A stretch of DNA of 64,000 nucleotides from Polyangium sp. 6x1 (GTDB lineage: Bacteria > Myxococcota_A > Polyangia > Polyangiales > Polyangiaceae): NCBI RefSeq assembly GCF_029946515.1, contig NZ_JARZHH010000052.1, positions 1-64,000 on the forward strand, read 5' to 3'. A program made the position numbers and the translations under genes. The notes beneath the pieces are model-generated. The model did not search any database, was not told the origin of the DNA, and was given only the letters and a program-made list of their open reading frames with translations. Below are positions 15,397 through 24,826 of this stretch, one piece after another. Position 1 is the first letter of the stretch; each line of letters starts with the position of its first letter.

Positions 15397-17604
15397 ATGA
15401 CCTCCATCGGCGGACGACACGGCGAAGCCGCTCTGGAACCTGCGCACGGTGCCTCGAAGGGCCAACGCGCTTCGCGCGCCTCGGACCCCGAGCCCGCGTC
15501 CGACGAGACCGGAAGCGGATCGCCCCGCCGGCTCGATCACATCCTCCGCGTGCTGCCCGACTCCGAGCTCGCGGCGCTCATCCGCCGCCTCGGCATACGC
15601 ATCGATACGCAGAAGCGCATCGACGCTCCATCGCAGGTCGCACGGGCGCTCGTCGGCATCCCCGACGTGCGTGATCCATCGCGCCTCCAGGCGTCGAGCC
15701 GGGAGCTGCTCCACCGCATCGCCGAGGTCGGCGGCGCGCTCATCGTGCCCACGTTGCCCGCGGGGCTCGAGCCGCTCGTCGCGCGCGGCGTCGTGTACGG
15801 GCGCAAGGTCGACGAAGGCATCGAGCTCGTCCTTCCAACCGCCTTCCTCGTGCAGCTCAAGTCCTGGGAGAGCGAGGACCCGCGCGCCCTCCGCGCGCTC
15901 CTCTCGCAGGCCTCGTTCGAGACCGTCAGCGCCGTGGCCGCGCACTACCTCGGCCGCCCGGCCACGCCGCCGATCGCGCTCTCGCTCGAAGCCGCGTGGG
16001 AGATCCTCTGCGACACATCGCGCCTCGCGTCCGAGGTCGAGCGGCTCGCTCCGGTCGAGCGTCGCTTGCTCGAAGCCATCGAGGCCGTCGGCGGCGAGGT
16101 CGACACGCAGGAGCTGCTCGACCTCGAACGAGAGCCCATGCGCCTGCGGGGCGCCACCGGCATCACTGCCAGCCGGCGGGGCGCGGGCTTCGCGCTCGAG
16201 CGCCGGGCCTTCCTGATCCCGATCCACCCGAACCGCCACGTCATCCCGACCGAGATCTCGAACATCGTCGGCGCCGAGCGCCGCAAGGCCCGCGAGGCCC
16301 GCCGCGCGCAGATCCGATCGTTCGTCCTCGAAGAAGATCACGCCCCGCGCCGCGCCCGCTTCGCCCCCGACCCGGGCATGCTCGCGCTCGGCTTGGCGTA
16401 CGCCGTGCGCGAGCCGGGCAGCGACGTTCGTCCCGGCGTGGGCACGCCTCGTTCGCTGCTCGTCCGCCTCGCCCAGCGCTTCGGTCGCGACGTCGAGATG
16501 GTCGCTCTCTCGGCCGCGCTCTCGCGCGCCATCGGTTTGTGGGAGCCGTCCGCGGCCTCGGCGGCCACGCCTCCGGGATCGCTCGCCGTGCACGAGCTCG
16601 GCCGCGTTCTCTTCGACACGTGGCGCCGCGGCGGCGCCTGGGACGAGGCGCGCCCCGAGCGCGAGGTTTTGCGCGCCGCCTCGGAGGGCCGCGAGTCGAG
16701 CCCGATCAGCGCGCTCCGCGAGATGGTCATCGACGCGCTACAAGAGCTCGGCGAGGGCCGCTGGGTGCCCTGGGCCTCGCTGCGCGGCTACCTCGCGGCC
16801 GACGATCGCATCGGCGGCGTCGAGCGCCTCCTGCGCCGCTGGGCCGAGCGCACCTCGAACGAGGCCCCGGAGGTCCTCGAGATCACGCGCCGCATCGCGC
16901 TCGAATCCTTGCCGGCGCTCGGCATCATCGACCTCGGCGGCGACGACCTCGACGACGGCCCCGCCTTGCGCCTCACGCCGCGCGGCCGGGCCATGCTCGC
17001 GGGCACCGCGCCGAGCTTCGATCCGGCGCCGAGCCATTTCGTCGAGACGCAGATCCTCCAGATCGCCCCTGGGGCGCGCGTCGCGCATGTGCTCGCGCTC
17101 GTCCCGTTCGCCGAGATCACGCGCATCGGCGACAAGGTCGACCTCCTCCTCGCGCCCTCGTCGATCGCGCGCGCCCTCTCCGCGGGGCTCGAGAGCGACG
17201 CGCTGCGCGCTCGGATCGAGGCCGTCGCGAAGCTCCCCGAGGGCATCTCGCAGATGCTCATCCAGGCGAGCGTGGTGATCGGCCGCGCGAGCTTCGTCCC
17301 CGCCGCAGGCTTCTTGTGGGTGGAAGACACGGAGATCCGCGAGCTCTTGCGCACGCGGCGCCCTGCCTCCGAGCTCTTCCTCGATCCGTCTCCGCCGTCC
17401 GGGCTGCTCCTCGCGCCCGACGTCGATCTCGAACGCCTCGTTCGACGCTGTCGCGCGCTCGGCGTCGAGGTCGAGTGCGACGGGAACCTGCTGCGCGCCC
17501 GCTCCGTCACGCCCATGCCTTCGAGCCAGGAGGCGCCGCCACGCGCGCCTTCGACGAGCCGCGGTCGATCACGCACGCCAGCGCCGCGCACGACGCGCTC
17601 CTGA
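15397..17604 (+). CDS. Large protein, possibly helicase-associated (XPB/Ssl2-like) domain
   Basis: This 735-residue protein has no signal peptide or membrane segments. The N-terminus contains a helical segment (LDHILRVLPDSELAALIRRLG) like those seen at the start of bacterial proteins with a helicase-associated, XPB/Ssl2-like domain. The C-terminal third (FVETQILQIAPGAR to the end) resembles the conserved C-terminal module of those proteins, including LPEGISQMLIQA near residue 610. No Walker A or B ATPase motifs are visible, so it is not itself a helicase. The tail is rich in Ser, Pro and Arg. The ATG at 15397 is preferred to the GTG at 15340 because the extra residues look non-conserved. Function is unknown. 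Confidence 0.6.
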   Translation: MTSIGGRHGEAALEPAHGASKGQRASRASDPEPASDETGSGSPRRLDHILRVLPDSELAALIRRLGIRIDTQKRIDAPSQVARALVGIPDVRDPSRLQASSRELLHRIAEVGGALIVPTLPAGLEPLVARGVVYGRKVDEGIELVLPTAFLVQLKSWESEDPRALRALLSQASFETVSAVAAHYLGRPATPPIALSLEAAWEILCDTSRLASEVERLAPVERRLLEAIEAVGGEVDTQELLDLEREPMRLRGATGITASRRGAGFALERRAFLIPIHPNRHVIPTEISNIVGAERRKAREARRAQIRSFVLEEDHAPRRARFAPDPGMLALGLAYAVREPGSDVRPGVGTPRSLLVRLAQRFGRDVEMVALSAALSRAIGLWEPSAASAATPPGSLAVHELGRVLFDTWRRGGAWDEARPEREVLRAASEGRESSPISALREMVIDALQELGEGRWVPWASLRGYLAADDRIGGVERLLRRWAERTSNEAPEVLEITRRIALESLPALGIIDLGGDDLDDGPALRLTPRGRAMLAGTAPSFDPAPSHFVETQILQIAPGARVAHVLALVPFAEITRIGDKVDLLLAPSSIARALSAGLESDALRARIEAVAKLPEGISQMLIQASVVIGRASFVPAAGFLWVEDTEIRELLRTRRPASELFLDPSPPSGLLLAPDVDLERLVRRCRALGVEVECDGNLLRARSVTPMPSSQEAPPRAPSTSRGRSRTPAPRTTRS

Positions 17605-17735
17605 CGGAGGATCACGCACGCCCGGAAATGCGTGCGCGGCCGTGAGATCCGGCCCTCGGGCGTGCACGAAGCTGACGTGCTCGGATGCCCTTTCCGCGGG
17701 CGAGCCGGCCGATCCTGGCTGATACTGGCCAGGTC

Positions 17736-19055
17736 ATGCATCCCGACCGGCTCAGGATCATCGTCGGCCTCGCGAGCGCGCTCGGGCTGGCCGTGCTCCT
17801 CGCGCAGCCGAAGGTGAAGGCGCTCGAGCAGCGCTTCGGCGTGACGGTCCTCATCTCCGCGGGCGTGCCGTTCCTCGCGATGGGCGCGATCTTCTCGCTC
17901 GACAGCGTGGGGATCTTGACGCCCGAGGTCCTCATCGATCTCAAGCCTGCGTTCGAGTTCGGCCTCGGCTGGGTCGGGTTTGTCGTGGGCTTGCACTTCG
18001 ACGTGCGCAAGCTCGACGCGCTGCCAGCGTCGCTCGGCCCCGTCATCGTCCTTGAGTCCGTCGTTCCCATGCTCACGACCGCGGGCCTCTGCGCCATCGC
18101 GCTGCTCGCCATGGGCGTGCCCTGGGAGCGGAACGCGTTCGCGCGGGACGCGCTCGTACTCGCGGCCTGCGCGGCGCCGAGCGCGCCGATCAGCATCGAG
18201 GCCTGGGAGCGCCGCGTCGGTCGCAAGGCCGCGCGCATGATCGACGAGGTCACGAGCATCGACGAAGTCACGGGCCTCGCGCTCCTCGGCGTCGTCGCGA
18301 TCCTCTTCCGCCCGGAGAACGTCGCGACGCGCTGGGTCTTGCCCTCGCCCGCGTGGTTGCTCCTGACGCTCGGCCTCGGCGGCGTGCTCGGCATCCTGAC
18401 GTACGTCCTCTTGCGCGGGGCGCGCAACGCGGCCGAGGAGCTCACGCTCTTGCTCGGCGCGGTGGCGCTCTCGGCGGGCGTTGCCGGCTACCTCGCGCTG
18501 AGCGTCCCCGTCGTCTGCGCGATCGCGGGCGCCTTGCTCGCGAACCTCCCGATCCGCGACCTCGAAGGCTTGAAGAAGACGCTGCTCGACGTCGAGCGCC
18601 CGATCTACCTGATCTTCCTCCTCGTCGTCGGCGCGACGTGGCGGCCGCTCGAGTGGCAAGGCTGGGTCCTCGCGACGGCGTTCGTCCTCGCGCGTGTCGC
18701 GGGCAAGCGCCTCGGCGCGATCTGGTCGAAGCGCGTCGGACCGAAGGAGCTCCCGAGCGCGCGCATGCTGGCGATCGCGCTCGCGCCGCAGAGCCCGAGC
18801 TCCATCGTCCTCATGGTCAGCGCGGCGACCCTCTATCACGGCTACGGGCCCGAGCGCGTTCGCTGGGCGATCAACGCGGTCCTCATCGGCGGCGTGCTCA
18901 CCGAGGTCGTGGTCCGCATCCTCGAATGGCGACGCCGACGCACCGGCGTGGATCTCACGCCGATCCCGCCCACGCGCGTCCACGCGCCGGAGCCGCCGAA
19001 GCCCTTGGCCGACGAGGCCCCCGTCATCACGACGACCCCGGAGGGCAACGCGTGA
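17736..19055 (+). CDS. Cation/proton antiporter, CPA2-like (first of pair)
   Basis: This 439-residue membrane protein has about a dozen hydrophobic helices and the layout of monovalent cation/proton antiporters. An acidic membrane motif is visible in DEVTSIDEVTGLALL near residues 170-185, and a late helix contains ALAPQSPSSIVLM. The C-terminal 40 residues are Pro-rich and cytoplasmic (IPPTRVHAPEPPK). The ATG at 17736 starts directly before the first helix. The stop codon overlaps the GTG of the next antiporter gene (GTGA), so the two are probably translated together. The transported ion, Na+ or K+, is not evident. Confidence 0.8.
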   Translation: MHPDRLRIIVGLASALGLAVLLAQPKVKALEQRFGVTVLISAGVPFLAMGAIFSLDSVGILTPEVLIDLKPAFEFGLGWVGFVVGLHFDVRKLDALPASLGPVIVLESVVPMLTTAGLCAIALLAMGVPWERNAFARDALVLAACAAPSAPISIEAWERRVGRKAARMIDEVTSIDEVTGLALLGVVAILFRPENVATRWVLPSPAWLLLTLGLGGVLGILTYVLLRGARNAAEELTLLLGAVALSAGVAGYLALSVPVVCAIAGALLANLPIRDLEGLKKTLLDVERPIYLIFLLVVGATWRPLEWQGWVLATAFVLARVAGKRLGAIWSKRVGPKELPSARMLAIALAPQSPSSIVLMVSAATLYHGYGPERVRWAINAVLIGGVLTEVVVRILEWRRRRTGVDLTPIPPTRVHAPEPPKPLADEAPVITTTPEGNA

Positions 19056-20419
19056 TCCGCGCGGCGCTCGTCCTCGCGCTCGTCGCCGGCATCTCCTTCG
19101 CCGCGCGCTCCTTCTTGCCTGCGGATGCCACGATCACGGGCTCGGGCGCGGCGCTCGCGTTCGGCTTCCTCTTGATCGCGGCGATGCAGACGGGGCACAT
19201 CTTCCACGATCTGCGGCTGCCGCACCTCACGGGCTTCATCCTCTGCGGCGCGCTCTTCGGCCCCGAGGTGCTCCGCCTCATCACGCCGTCGATGCTCGGC
19301 GACCTCACGCTCGTGAAGAAGGTCGCGGTCGGGCTCATCGCGCTGAACGCCGGATGCGAGCTCAACTTCGCGCGCCTCCGCCCGAAGATCCGCAGCATCG
19401 GCCTCGTCTCGATCTTCGGCCTCCTCACCGAGTTCGTCCTGCTCTTCGGGTTCTTCTCGTTCGTCCTCGGGCGCATCGAGTTCACCGCGGGCATGACCTC
19501 GGCGCAGCGCCTCACGGTCGCGCTCATCTGCTCCACCGTGCTCTCCGCGCTCTCGCCCGCCGTCGTCATGGGCATCCTCAAGGAGACGCGCGCGGTCGGC
19601 CCGCTCAGCGAGATGTGCCTCTCGATCGTGGTGCTCGCGGATCTCGCGGTCGTCGTGGCCTTCTCGTTCACCGAGTCCGTGGCGCGCGCCGTGTTTCCCC
19701 CGGATGTCGCGGCGAACGGCGCGGGCCCCTCGATCTTCGGCGCCCTCGCGGTGCACATCTTTGGCTCCATCGCGACCGGCATCGCCGTCGGGCTCGTCTC
19801 GGCGCTCTACATCCGCCGCGTCGGCCAGCGCATCGGGCTCTTCGTCTTCGCCGTCCTCTTCGTCGTTGCCGAGATCGGCGGCGCGCTGCACCTCGATCCG
19901 CTGCTCGTCGGCCTCTCGGCGGGCCTCTTCCTCGAGAACATCAGCCCCGTCAGCGGCCACGAGGTCATCCACGAGACCGAGGTCGCGGCGATGCCCACAT
20001 TTGCCGTCTTTTTCGCGGTCGTGGGCGCCGAGGTGCACCTGCACGCCTTCTTCACGGTCGCGCCCTACGCGGCCCTGGCGGCGCTCACCCGCGCGACGGG
20101 CATCTTCGCCGGCGCGCGCTTCGGCGCTCGCGTGGCCAAGGTCGATCCCGAGGTCGCGGCCCGCGTCCCGTTCGGCATGTTCCCGCAAGCTGGCGTCGCG
20201 ATCGGCCTCGCGAACCTCGTCGCGACCTCGTTCAAGCCGTGGGGCGAGGCCGCGTCGACGCTCATCCTCGGCACGATCGTCATCAACGAGATGCTCGGCC
20301 CCGTCCTCTTCCGCATGGCCCTCGCGCGCGCCGGCGAGATCGGCAAGAAGCGCGAAGGCAGCCTCCTCGACTTGCCCGCGCACGCGCCCACGCCCGAGGC
20401 CGACGTCGAGACGACGTGA
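19052..20419 (+). CDS. Cation/proton antiporter, CPA2/Kef-like (second of pair)
   Basis: This 455-residue polytopic membrane protein is a second monovalent cation/proton antiporter. Its first helices (IRAALVLALVAGISFAARS, then GAALAFGFLLIAAMQTG) and the HLTGFILCGALFGPEV segment match the N-terminal half of CPA2/Kef transporters. An acidic site is visible in LSIVVLADLAVVVAF, and a late segment VPFGMFPQAGVAIGLANLV matches the family. No RCK/TrkA nucleotide-binding domain is attached. The GTG start at 19052 overlaps the stop codon of the first antiporter. The reading frame is open far upstream, but that stretch is a shadow of the first antiporter. Confidence 0.8.
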   Translation: MIRAALVLALVAGISFAARSFLPADATITGSGAALAFGFLLIAAMQTGHIFHDLRLPHLTGFILCGALFGPEVLRLITPSMLGDLTLVKKVAVGLIALNAGCELNFARLRPKIRSIGLVSIFGLLTEFVLLFGFFSFVLGRIEFTAGMTSAQRLTVALICSTVLSALSPAVVMGILKETRAVGPLSEMCLSIVVLADLAVVVAFSFTESVARAVFPPDVAANGAGPSIFGALAVHIFGSIATGIAVGLVSALYIRRVGQRIGLFVFAVLFVVAEIGGALHLDPLLVGLSAGLFLENISPVSGHEVIHETEVAAMPTFAVFFAVVGAEVHLHAFFTVAPYAALAALTRATGIFAGARFGARVAKVDPEVAARVPFGMFPQAGVAIGLANLVATSFKPWGEAASTLILGTIVINEMLGPVLFRMALARAGEIGKKREGSLLDLPAHAPTPEADVETT

Positions 20420-20486
20420 CGCGTGGTTCGCGCGCGTGGCCTTTGCGGCACGCTTCCCTGTAACATCGGCGCCGGAGGACAATGAG

Positions 20487-21662
20487 GTGACGAGCGCATT
20501 CGATCCGGGGCCTTCGGGCGACACGTTCCCGTGTGGCCAGTGCGGCGCGAAGCTCGGCTACGACGCGGGCACGCAGGCCATGAAGTGCCCTTATTGCGGC
20601 TTTCAGCAGGCCATTCCCCAGACGAGCGGGAACCAGGTCCGCGAGATCCCGATCGAGGAGGGCATGCGCCTCGCCACGCGTGGCTACGGCACGCCCGTCG
20701 CGCAGGTGAGCTGCCGCGAGTGCGGCGCGACCGTGAACGTCCCGCCGGGCGAGCAGACCGCGACGTGCACGTTCTGCCGATCCCACCAGGTCCTCGCGCA
20801 GGAGTCTGCGGGCACGGCGATCCGCCCCGAGTCCGTCGTCCCTTTCAAGAGCGACAAGAACAGCGCGAACCATCGCTTCGACGAGTGGATCGGCTCGCTC
20901 TGGTTCCGCCCGAACGACCTCAAGAAGATGGCCAAGGTCGAGGGGTTTGCCGGCGTGTACGTCCCGTACTGGACGTTCGACGCGCGCGTGGACTCGTCGT
21001 GGACCGCCGAGGCCGGCTACCATTATTACGAGACCGAATGGTACACGGACGACAAGGGCGAGCGTAAGACGCGGCAGGTGCAGAGGACCCGCTGGGAGCC
21101 CGCGCGCGGCCGTCGCAGCGACGCCTTCGACGACGTGATCGTGTGCGCCTCGAAGGGTTTGCCCGAGGGACTCGGCGACAGCTTCCGCTCCTTCAACACG
21201 CAGGAGCTCACGCCCTACCGCCCCGAGTTCCTCGCCGGCTGGCGCGCCGAGTCCTACGCGATCGACCTCATGCCGGCGTGGCAATCGGGGCAGGACATCA
21301 TGGCCACGACCCAGCGCAGCCGTTGCAGGAGCGACGTCCCGGGGGACGATCAGCGCAACCTGCGCGTGGACAACCACTTCTCGCACGTGACCTTCAAGCA
21401 CGTGCTCTTGCCCGTGTGGATCGCGGCCTATCGGTACCGGGACGAGCCCTACCAGTTCCTCGTGAACGGACAGACCGGCGAGGTGATCGGCAAGGCTCCG
21501 TATTCGTTCTGGAAGATCTTCTTCTTCGTGCTCTTCCTGGTCGCCGTCGCGGTGGGCGTCGTCCTCGCCATGAGCGGCGGGAAGGCGAAGGGTTCGTCAT
21601 CGTCGGACGAGCGCGCGCCCGCGACTTTGCCCGAGAAGGCCCCCTCGCGAAGCCGTCGCTAG
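20487..21662 (+). CDS. Double zinc-ribbon protein with C-terminal membrane anchor
   Basis: This 391-residue protein begins with two zinc ribbons: C-x2-C ... C-x2-C in PCGQCGAKL ... KCPYCGFQQ and again in SCRECGAT ... CTFCRS. A central domain rich in aromatic residues follows (VPYWTFDARVDSSW, YHYYETEWYTDDKGER). A single membrane helix near the C-terminus (FWKIFFFVLFLVAVAVGVVL) is followed by a Ser/Lys/Arg-rich tail. The family is widespread and often mis-named after TFIIB or primosomal helicase because of the ribbons; its role is unknown. The start is the GTG at 20487 with GGAGGA 8 bp upstream. The frame extends far upstream as a shadow of the antiporter gene. Confidence 0.8.
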   Translation: MTSAFDPGPSGDTFPCGQCGAKLGYDAGTQAMKCPYCGFQQAIPQTSGNQVREIPIEEGMRLATRGYGTPVAQVSCRECGATVNVPPGEQTATCTFCRSHQVLAQESAGTAIRPESVVPFKSDKNSANHRFDEWIGSLWFRPNDLKKMAKVEGFAGVYVPYWTFDARVDSSWTAEAGYHYYETEWYTDDKGERKTRQVQRTRWEPARGRRSDAFDDVIVCASKGLPEGLGDSFRSFNTQELTPYRPEFLAGWRAESYAIDLMPAWQSGQDIMATTQRSRCRSDVPGDDQRNLRVDNHFSHVTFKHVLLPVWIAAYRYRDEPYQFLVNGQTGEVIGKAPYSFWKIFFFVLFLVAVAVGVVLAMSGGKAKGSSSSDERAPATLPEKAPSRSRR

Positions 21663-21733
21663 GTTCTTCTCTCCGCACCTCGGGTCGCGCTCGCCGCTTG
21701 CAATCGTGAGCCGACGCGGCACGCTCTCCGGCC

Positions 21734-23152
21734 ATGCGATCGATCCGTCCTCCCCTTCGAAGGCGCCGCGCGCGGGCCGCGGCGATCCTCGCCTCCGCGC
21801 TCGCGTTCGCCGCGCCGCTCGCCTTGCCCTCGTTCGTCGCGACCGCTCGCGCCGAGCAGAAGGCCGAGATCAAGGTCCCGTTCGAGAAGTACAAGCTTCC
21901 GAACGGCCTCACCGTGATCCTGCACGAGGATCACGCGCTGCCGCTCGTCACGGTCAACACGATGGTGAAGGTGGGCTCGCGCTTCGAGGAGCCGAAGCGC
22001 ACGGGCTTCGCGCACCTCTTCGAGCACCTCATGTTCATGGGCACGCGCCGCGCGCCGCCCAAGATGTTCGACACGTGGATGGAGTCCGAGGGCGGCTGGA
22101 ACAACGCGTGGACGAGCGAGGACCGCACGGACTACTTCGACGTCGGCCCCGCGCACACGCTGAAGCTCTTGCTCTGGCTCGAGGCCGATCGCTTTTCCTC
22201 GCTCGCCGACGAGATGACGCAGGAGAAGCTCGACGTGCAGCGCGGGGTCGTTCGCAACGAGCGTCGCCAGCGCACGGAGAACGAGCCTTACGGCAAGGTC
22301 GAGCTGCGGCTCCCCGAGCTGCTCTTCCCGGCGGATCATCCGTACCACCACCCGGTGATCGGCTCGCACGAGGACCTGCAAGCCGCGACGGTGGACGACG
22401 TGAAGGGCTTCTTCAAGCGCTGGTACGTCCCGAACAACGCCTCGCTCGTGGTCGCGGGCGATTTCTCGCCCGCCGAGATCAAGCCGCTCATCGAGAAGTG
22501 GTTCGGATCGATCCCGGCGACGCCCGTGCCCGCGGCGCCGCCGGCGAAGCCCGTGAAGCTCGACAAGGTCGTGCGCGATACGCTCACGGACAAGGTGGAG
22601 CTCGGCAAGGTCGTGATGGCCTGGCACAGCCCCGCGCGATACGCGCCCGGCGACGCGGAGCTCGACCTGCTCAGCGTGATCCTCACCGACGGCAAGGCGA
22701 GCCGGCTCTACAAGGCGCTCGTCTACGACAAGGCGCTCGCGCAGGAGGTCTCGGCCTACCAGGCGTCCGGGGATCTCGGCTCGTACTTCCTCGTCGAGGC
22801 GATCGCGCGTCCGGGCGTCACGCTCGCGCAGCTCGAAGCCGGAATCGACGAGGAGATGAAGAAGATCACGAGCGAGGCCGTGAGCCAGGAAGAGATCAAG
22901 CGCGCCAAAAACCAGTTCGAGACGAGCTTCGTCTCGCGCCTGCAATCGGTCACCGCGCGCGCGTCCATGCTGGCCGGGTACGAGACGTACGTCGGGGATC
23001 CGGGCTACGCCGAGAAGGATCTCGCCCGGTATCGCGGCGTCACGGCGGAGTCGCTCCAGCGGATCGCGAAGAGCCACCTCGACCCGAACGCCCGCGTGAT
23101 CATCCACGTGGAGCCCGAAAAGAAGACGAACGGCGCCGGAGGTGCCCCGTGA
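21734..23152 (+). CDS. M16 family zinc metallopeptidase (active subunit)
   Basis: This 472-residue secreted peptidase has a signal peptide ending near residue 40 (VATARA-EQK). The inverted zinc motif HxxEH is present as H94-LF-E97-H98 in AHLFEHLMFMG, and the third ligand is Glu176 in VVRNERRQ, so it should be catalytically active. It probably cleaves peptides in the periplasm or outside the cell. It ends by overlapping the start of a second M16 gene (GTGA), a common arrangement in which an active and an inactive M16 subunit form a heterodimer, as in mitochondrial processing peptidase. Confidence 0.9.
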   Translation: MRSIRPPLRRRRARAAAILASALAFAAPLALPSFVATARAEQKAEIKVPFEKYKLPNGLTVILHEDHALPLVTVNTMVKVGSRFEEPKRTGFAHLFEHLMFMGTRRAPPKMFDTWMESEGGWNNAWTSEDRTDYFDVGPAHTLKLLLWLEADRFSSLADEMTQEKLDVQRGVVRNERRQRTENEPYGKVELRLPELLFPADHPYHHPVIGSHEDLQAATVDDVKGFFKRWYVPNNASLVVAGDFSPAEIKPLIEKWFGSIPATPVPAAPPAKPVKLDKVVRDTLTDKVELGKVVMAWHSPARYAPGDAELDLLSVILTDGKASRLYKALVYDKALAQEVSAYQASGDLGSYFLVEAIARPGVTLAQLEAGIDEEMKKITSEAVSQEEIKRAKNQFETSFVSRLQSVTARASMLAGYETYVGDPGYAEKDLARYRGVTAESLQRIAKSHLDPNARVIIHVEPEKKTNGAGGAP

Positions 23153-24765
23153 GGATTGCCAAGACGTCGGCCCTCCTTTCGCTCGTCGCGGTGACGGCGC
23201 TCGCCGCGTGCGGCGCCGAGCCGCAGGTGACGCCGCTCGATCCGACGAAGAAGGAAACGACCCCGCCCGTCGCCGAGACCAAGCCCGCGGCGCCCGTGGT
23301 GGATCTGCTCGGGCCCAAGCCGGAGCTGCCGCCGAGCCGTCCGTTCACACCTCCCGCCGTCGAGACGTTCACGACCAAGAACGGCCTTTCCGTGTGGCTG
23401 GTCGAGAAGCACGGCTTGCCGCTCGTGTCGGCGGTGCTCGTCGTGCGCGGCGGGTCCTCGGCCGATCCGGCGAACCTGCCCGGCCTGATGCACATCACGA
23501 CCGACATGCTCGACGAGGGCGCCGGCAAGCGCAGCGCCGTCGAGGTGTCGAGCGGCATCAACGATCTCGGCGCGACGCTCTCGCTCGGCACGAGCGCCGA
23601 CGCGAGCGTCCTCTCGCTGACCGTGCTGAAGAACAACTTCAACGCGGCGTTCGGCATCTTCTCGGACGTCGTCGCGCGGCCGCACTTCGATCCGAAGGAG
23701 TGGAAGCGCGTCTCGGAGCTCTGGCAGAACCACCTGAAGAAGCGCTCCGACGAGCCGATGAGCGTCTCGCGTTTGATCAACGCCGCGGTGCTCTTCGGCC
23801 CGGACACGCCCTACGGGCACCCCGCCGATGGCTCGCTCGAAGCGGCGGCGAAGCTCGATCTGAAGGCCGTGAAGCGCTTTTACACGGAGAGCTTCCGCCC
23901 CGATCGCGCGGTGCTCGTCGTGGCCGGCGACATCTCGCGCAAGGAGGTGACGGACATCGTCGACGCGCAGCTCGGCTCCTGGAAAGCGCCGCCCGCGAAG
24001 GCCGCGCCGAAGCAGGCGGAGCTCCCGGGGCCGCGCGCGGCGTCGGCGCGGCCGAAGCTCGTGCTCGTCGATCGGCCAGGCGCGCCGCAGTCCGTCATCG
24101 CGGTCGTGCGGGACGGCGTGGCCGCGAGTGATCCCGTGCTCCCACGGCTCGAGCTCATCAACACGGCGCTCGGCGGCTCGTTCACGTCGCGGCTCAACAT
24201 GAACCTGCGCGAGGAGCACCACTGGGCGTACGGCGCGGGATCGACGTTCCAGGAGAGCCGCAACAAGGGCGGGTTCTGGGCCATCGCGTCGGTCGAGACG
24301 CCCGCGACCGGCGTCGCGCTGAAGGAGATGCTGAGCGAGCTCGCGAAGATGGCCGCTTCGGGGCCGTCGGCGGAGGAGCTGGAGAAGGCGAAGGCGCAGG
24401 ATCGAGCCGACCTCATGCAGACCTACGAGACCGTGAGCGGCACGGCGCGCAGGCTCGCGACGCTGGCGCGGCTCGGGCTTCTGCCGGGTCACGACAGCGA
24501 AGCGACCCGCGCGCGGCAGAGCGCGACGCTCGCGGACGTCACCTCGCTCGCGAAGACGCACGTGGATCCGGCGTCGGCGACGGTCGTCGTCGTGGGCCCG
24601 CGCGACGCGGTCGGGCCTCAGCTCGCGACGCTCGGCCTCGGCGAGCCCGAGCTCTGGGATCCGGAGGGCAAGCCGGCAAGCGCCGCGGCGAAGCCCGAGG
24701 CGAAGGCCGCGGACAAACCGGCGGCGAAGGCCGCGGACAAACCGGCGACGAAGAAGGGCAAGTAG
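23149..24765 (+). CDS. M16 family lipoprotein, catalytic site lost (partner subunit)
   Basis: This 538-residue protein starts at a GTG with GGAGGT 5 bp upstream. It has a lipoprotein signal (LAAC, Cys21), a Pro-rich linker, and an M16 fold beginning at TTKNGLSVWLVEKHGLPLV. Where active members have HxxEH, this one has H115-ITT-D119, so zinc binding is lost. The region FTSRLNMNLREEHHWAYGAGS matches the C-terminal substrate-binding half of M16B proteins. The tail carries two copies of an AKAADKPA repeat. It is probably the membrane-anchored, non-catalytic partner of the peptidase encoded just before it. The reading frame is open upstream to 21706 only as a shadow. Confidence 0.86.
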   Translation: MRIAKTSALLSLVAVTALAACGAEPQVTPLDPTKKETTPPVAETKPAAPVVDLLGPKPELPPSRPFTPPAVETFTTKNGLSVWLVEKHGLPLVSAVLVVRGGSSADPANLPGLMHITTDMLDEGAGKRSAVEVSSGINDLGATLSLGTSADASVLSLTVLKNNFNAAFGIFSDVVARPHFDPKEWKRVSELWQNHLKKRSDEPMSVSRLINAAVLFGPDTPYGHPADGSLEAAAKLDLKAVKRFYTESFRPDRAVLVVAGDISRKEVTDIVDAQLGSWKAPPAKAAPKQAELPGPRAASARPKLVLVDRPGAPQSVIAVVRDGVAASDPVLPRLELINTALGGSFTSRLNMNLREEHHWAYGAGSTFQESRNKGGFWAIASVETPATGVALKEMLSELAKMAASGPSAEELEKAKAQDRADLMQTYETVSGTARRLATLARLGLLPGHDSEATRARQSATLADVTSLAKTHVDPASATVVVVGPRDAVGPQLATLGLGEPELWDPEGKPASAAAKPEAKAADKPAAKAADKPATKKGK

Positions 24766-24786
24766 AAGGCGCGGGGCGGGGAAACG

Positions 24787-24821
24787 AAAGGCCCGGTCGA
24801 CGTGATGTCGGCCGGGCCTTT
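24787..24821. terminator. Rho-independent terminator, bidirectional
   Basis: A 10-bp stem pairs 24787-24796 (AAAGGCCCGG) with 24812-24821 and is followed by a T-rich run (TTTTTCG). A-rich sequence on the left flank lets it work for both the rightward M16 operon and the leftward lipoprotein gene ending at 24827. It is one of the most canonical terminators in the window. Confidence 0.85.
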
Positions 24822-24826
24822 TTCGT

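Noticed and set aside
15076-16593. 505-residue minus-strand open frame over the divergent promoter region and the next gene
   Set aside because: It has no ribosome-binding site or domain and lies antisense to the helicase-associated-like gene.
23149-23160. Reading the second M16 protein as a 1019-residue protein starting at 21706
   Set aside because: The upstream half of that frame is a shadow of the first M16 gene; a GTG at 23149 with GGAGGT and a lipoprotein signal is the real start.
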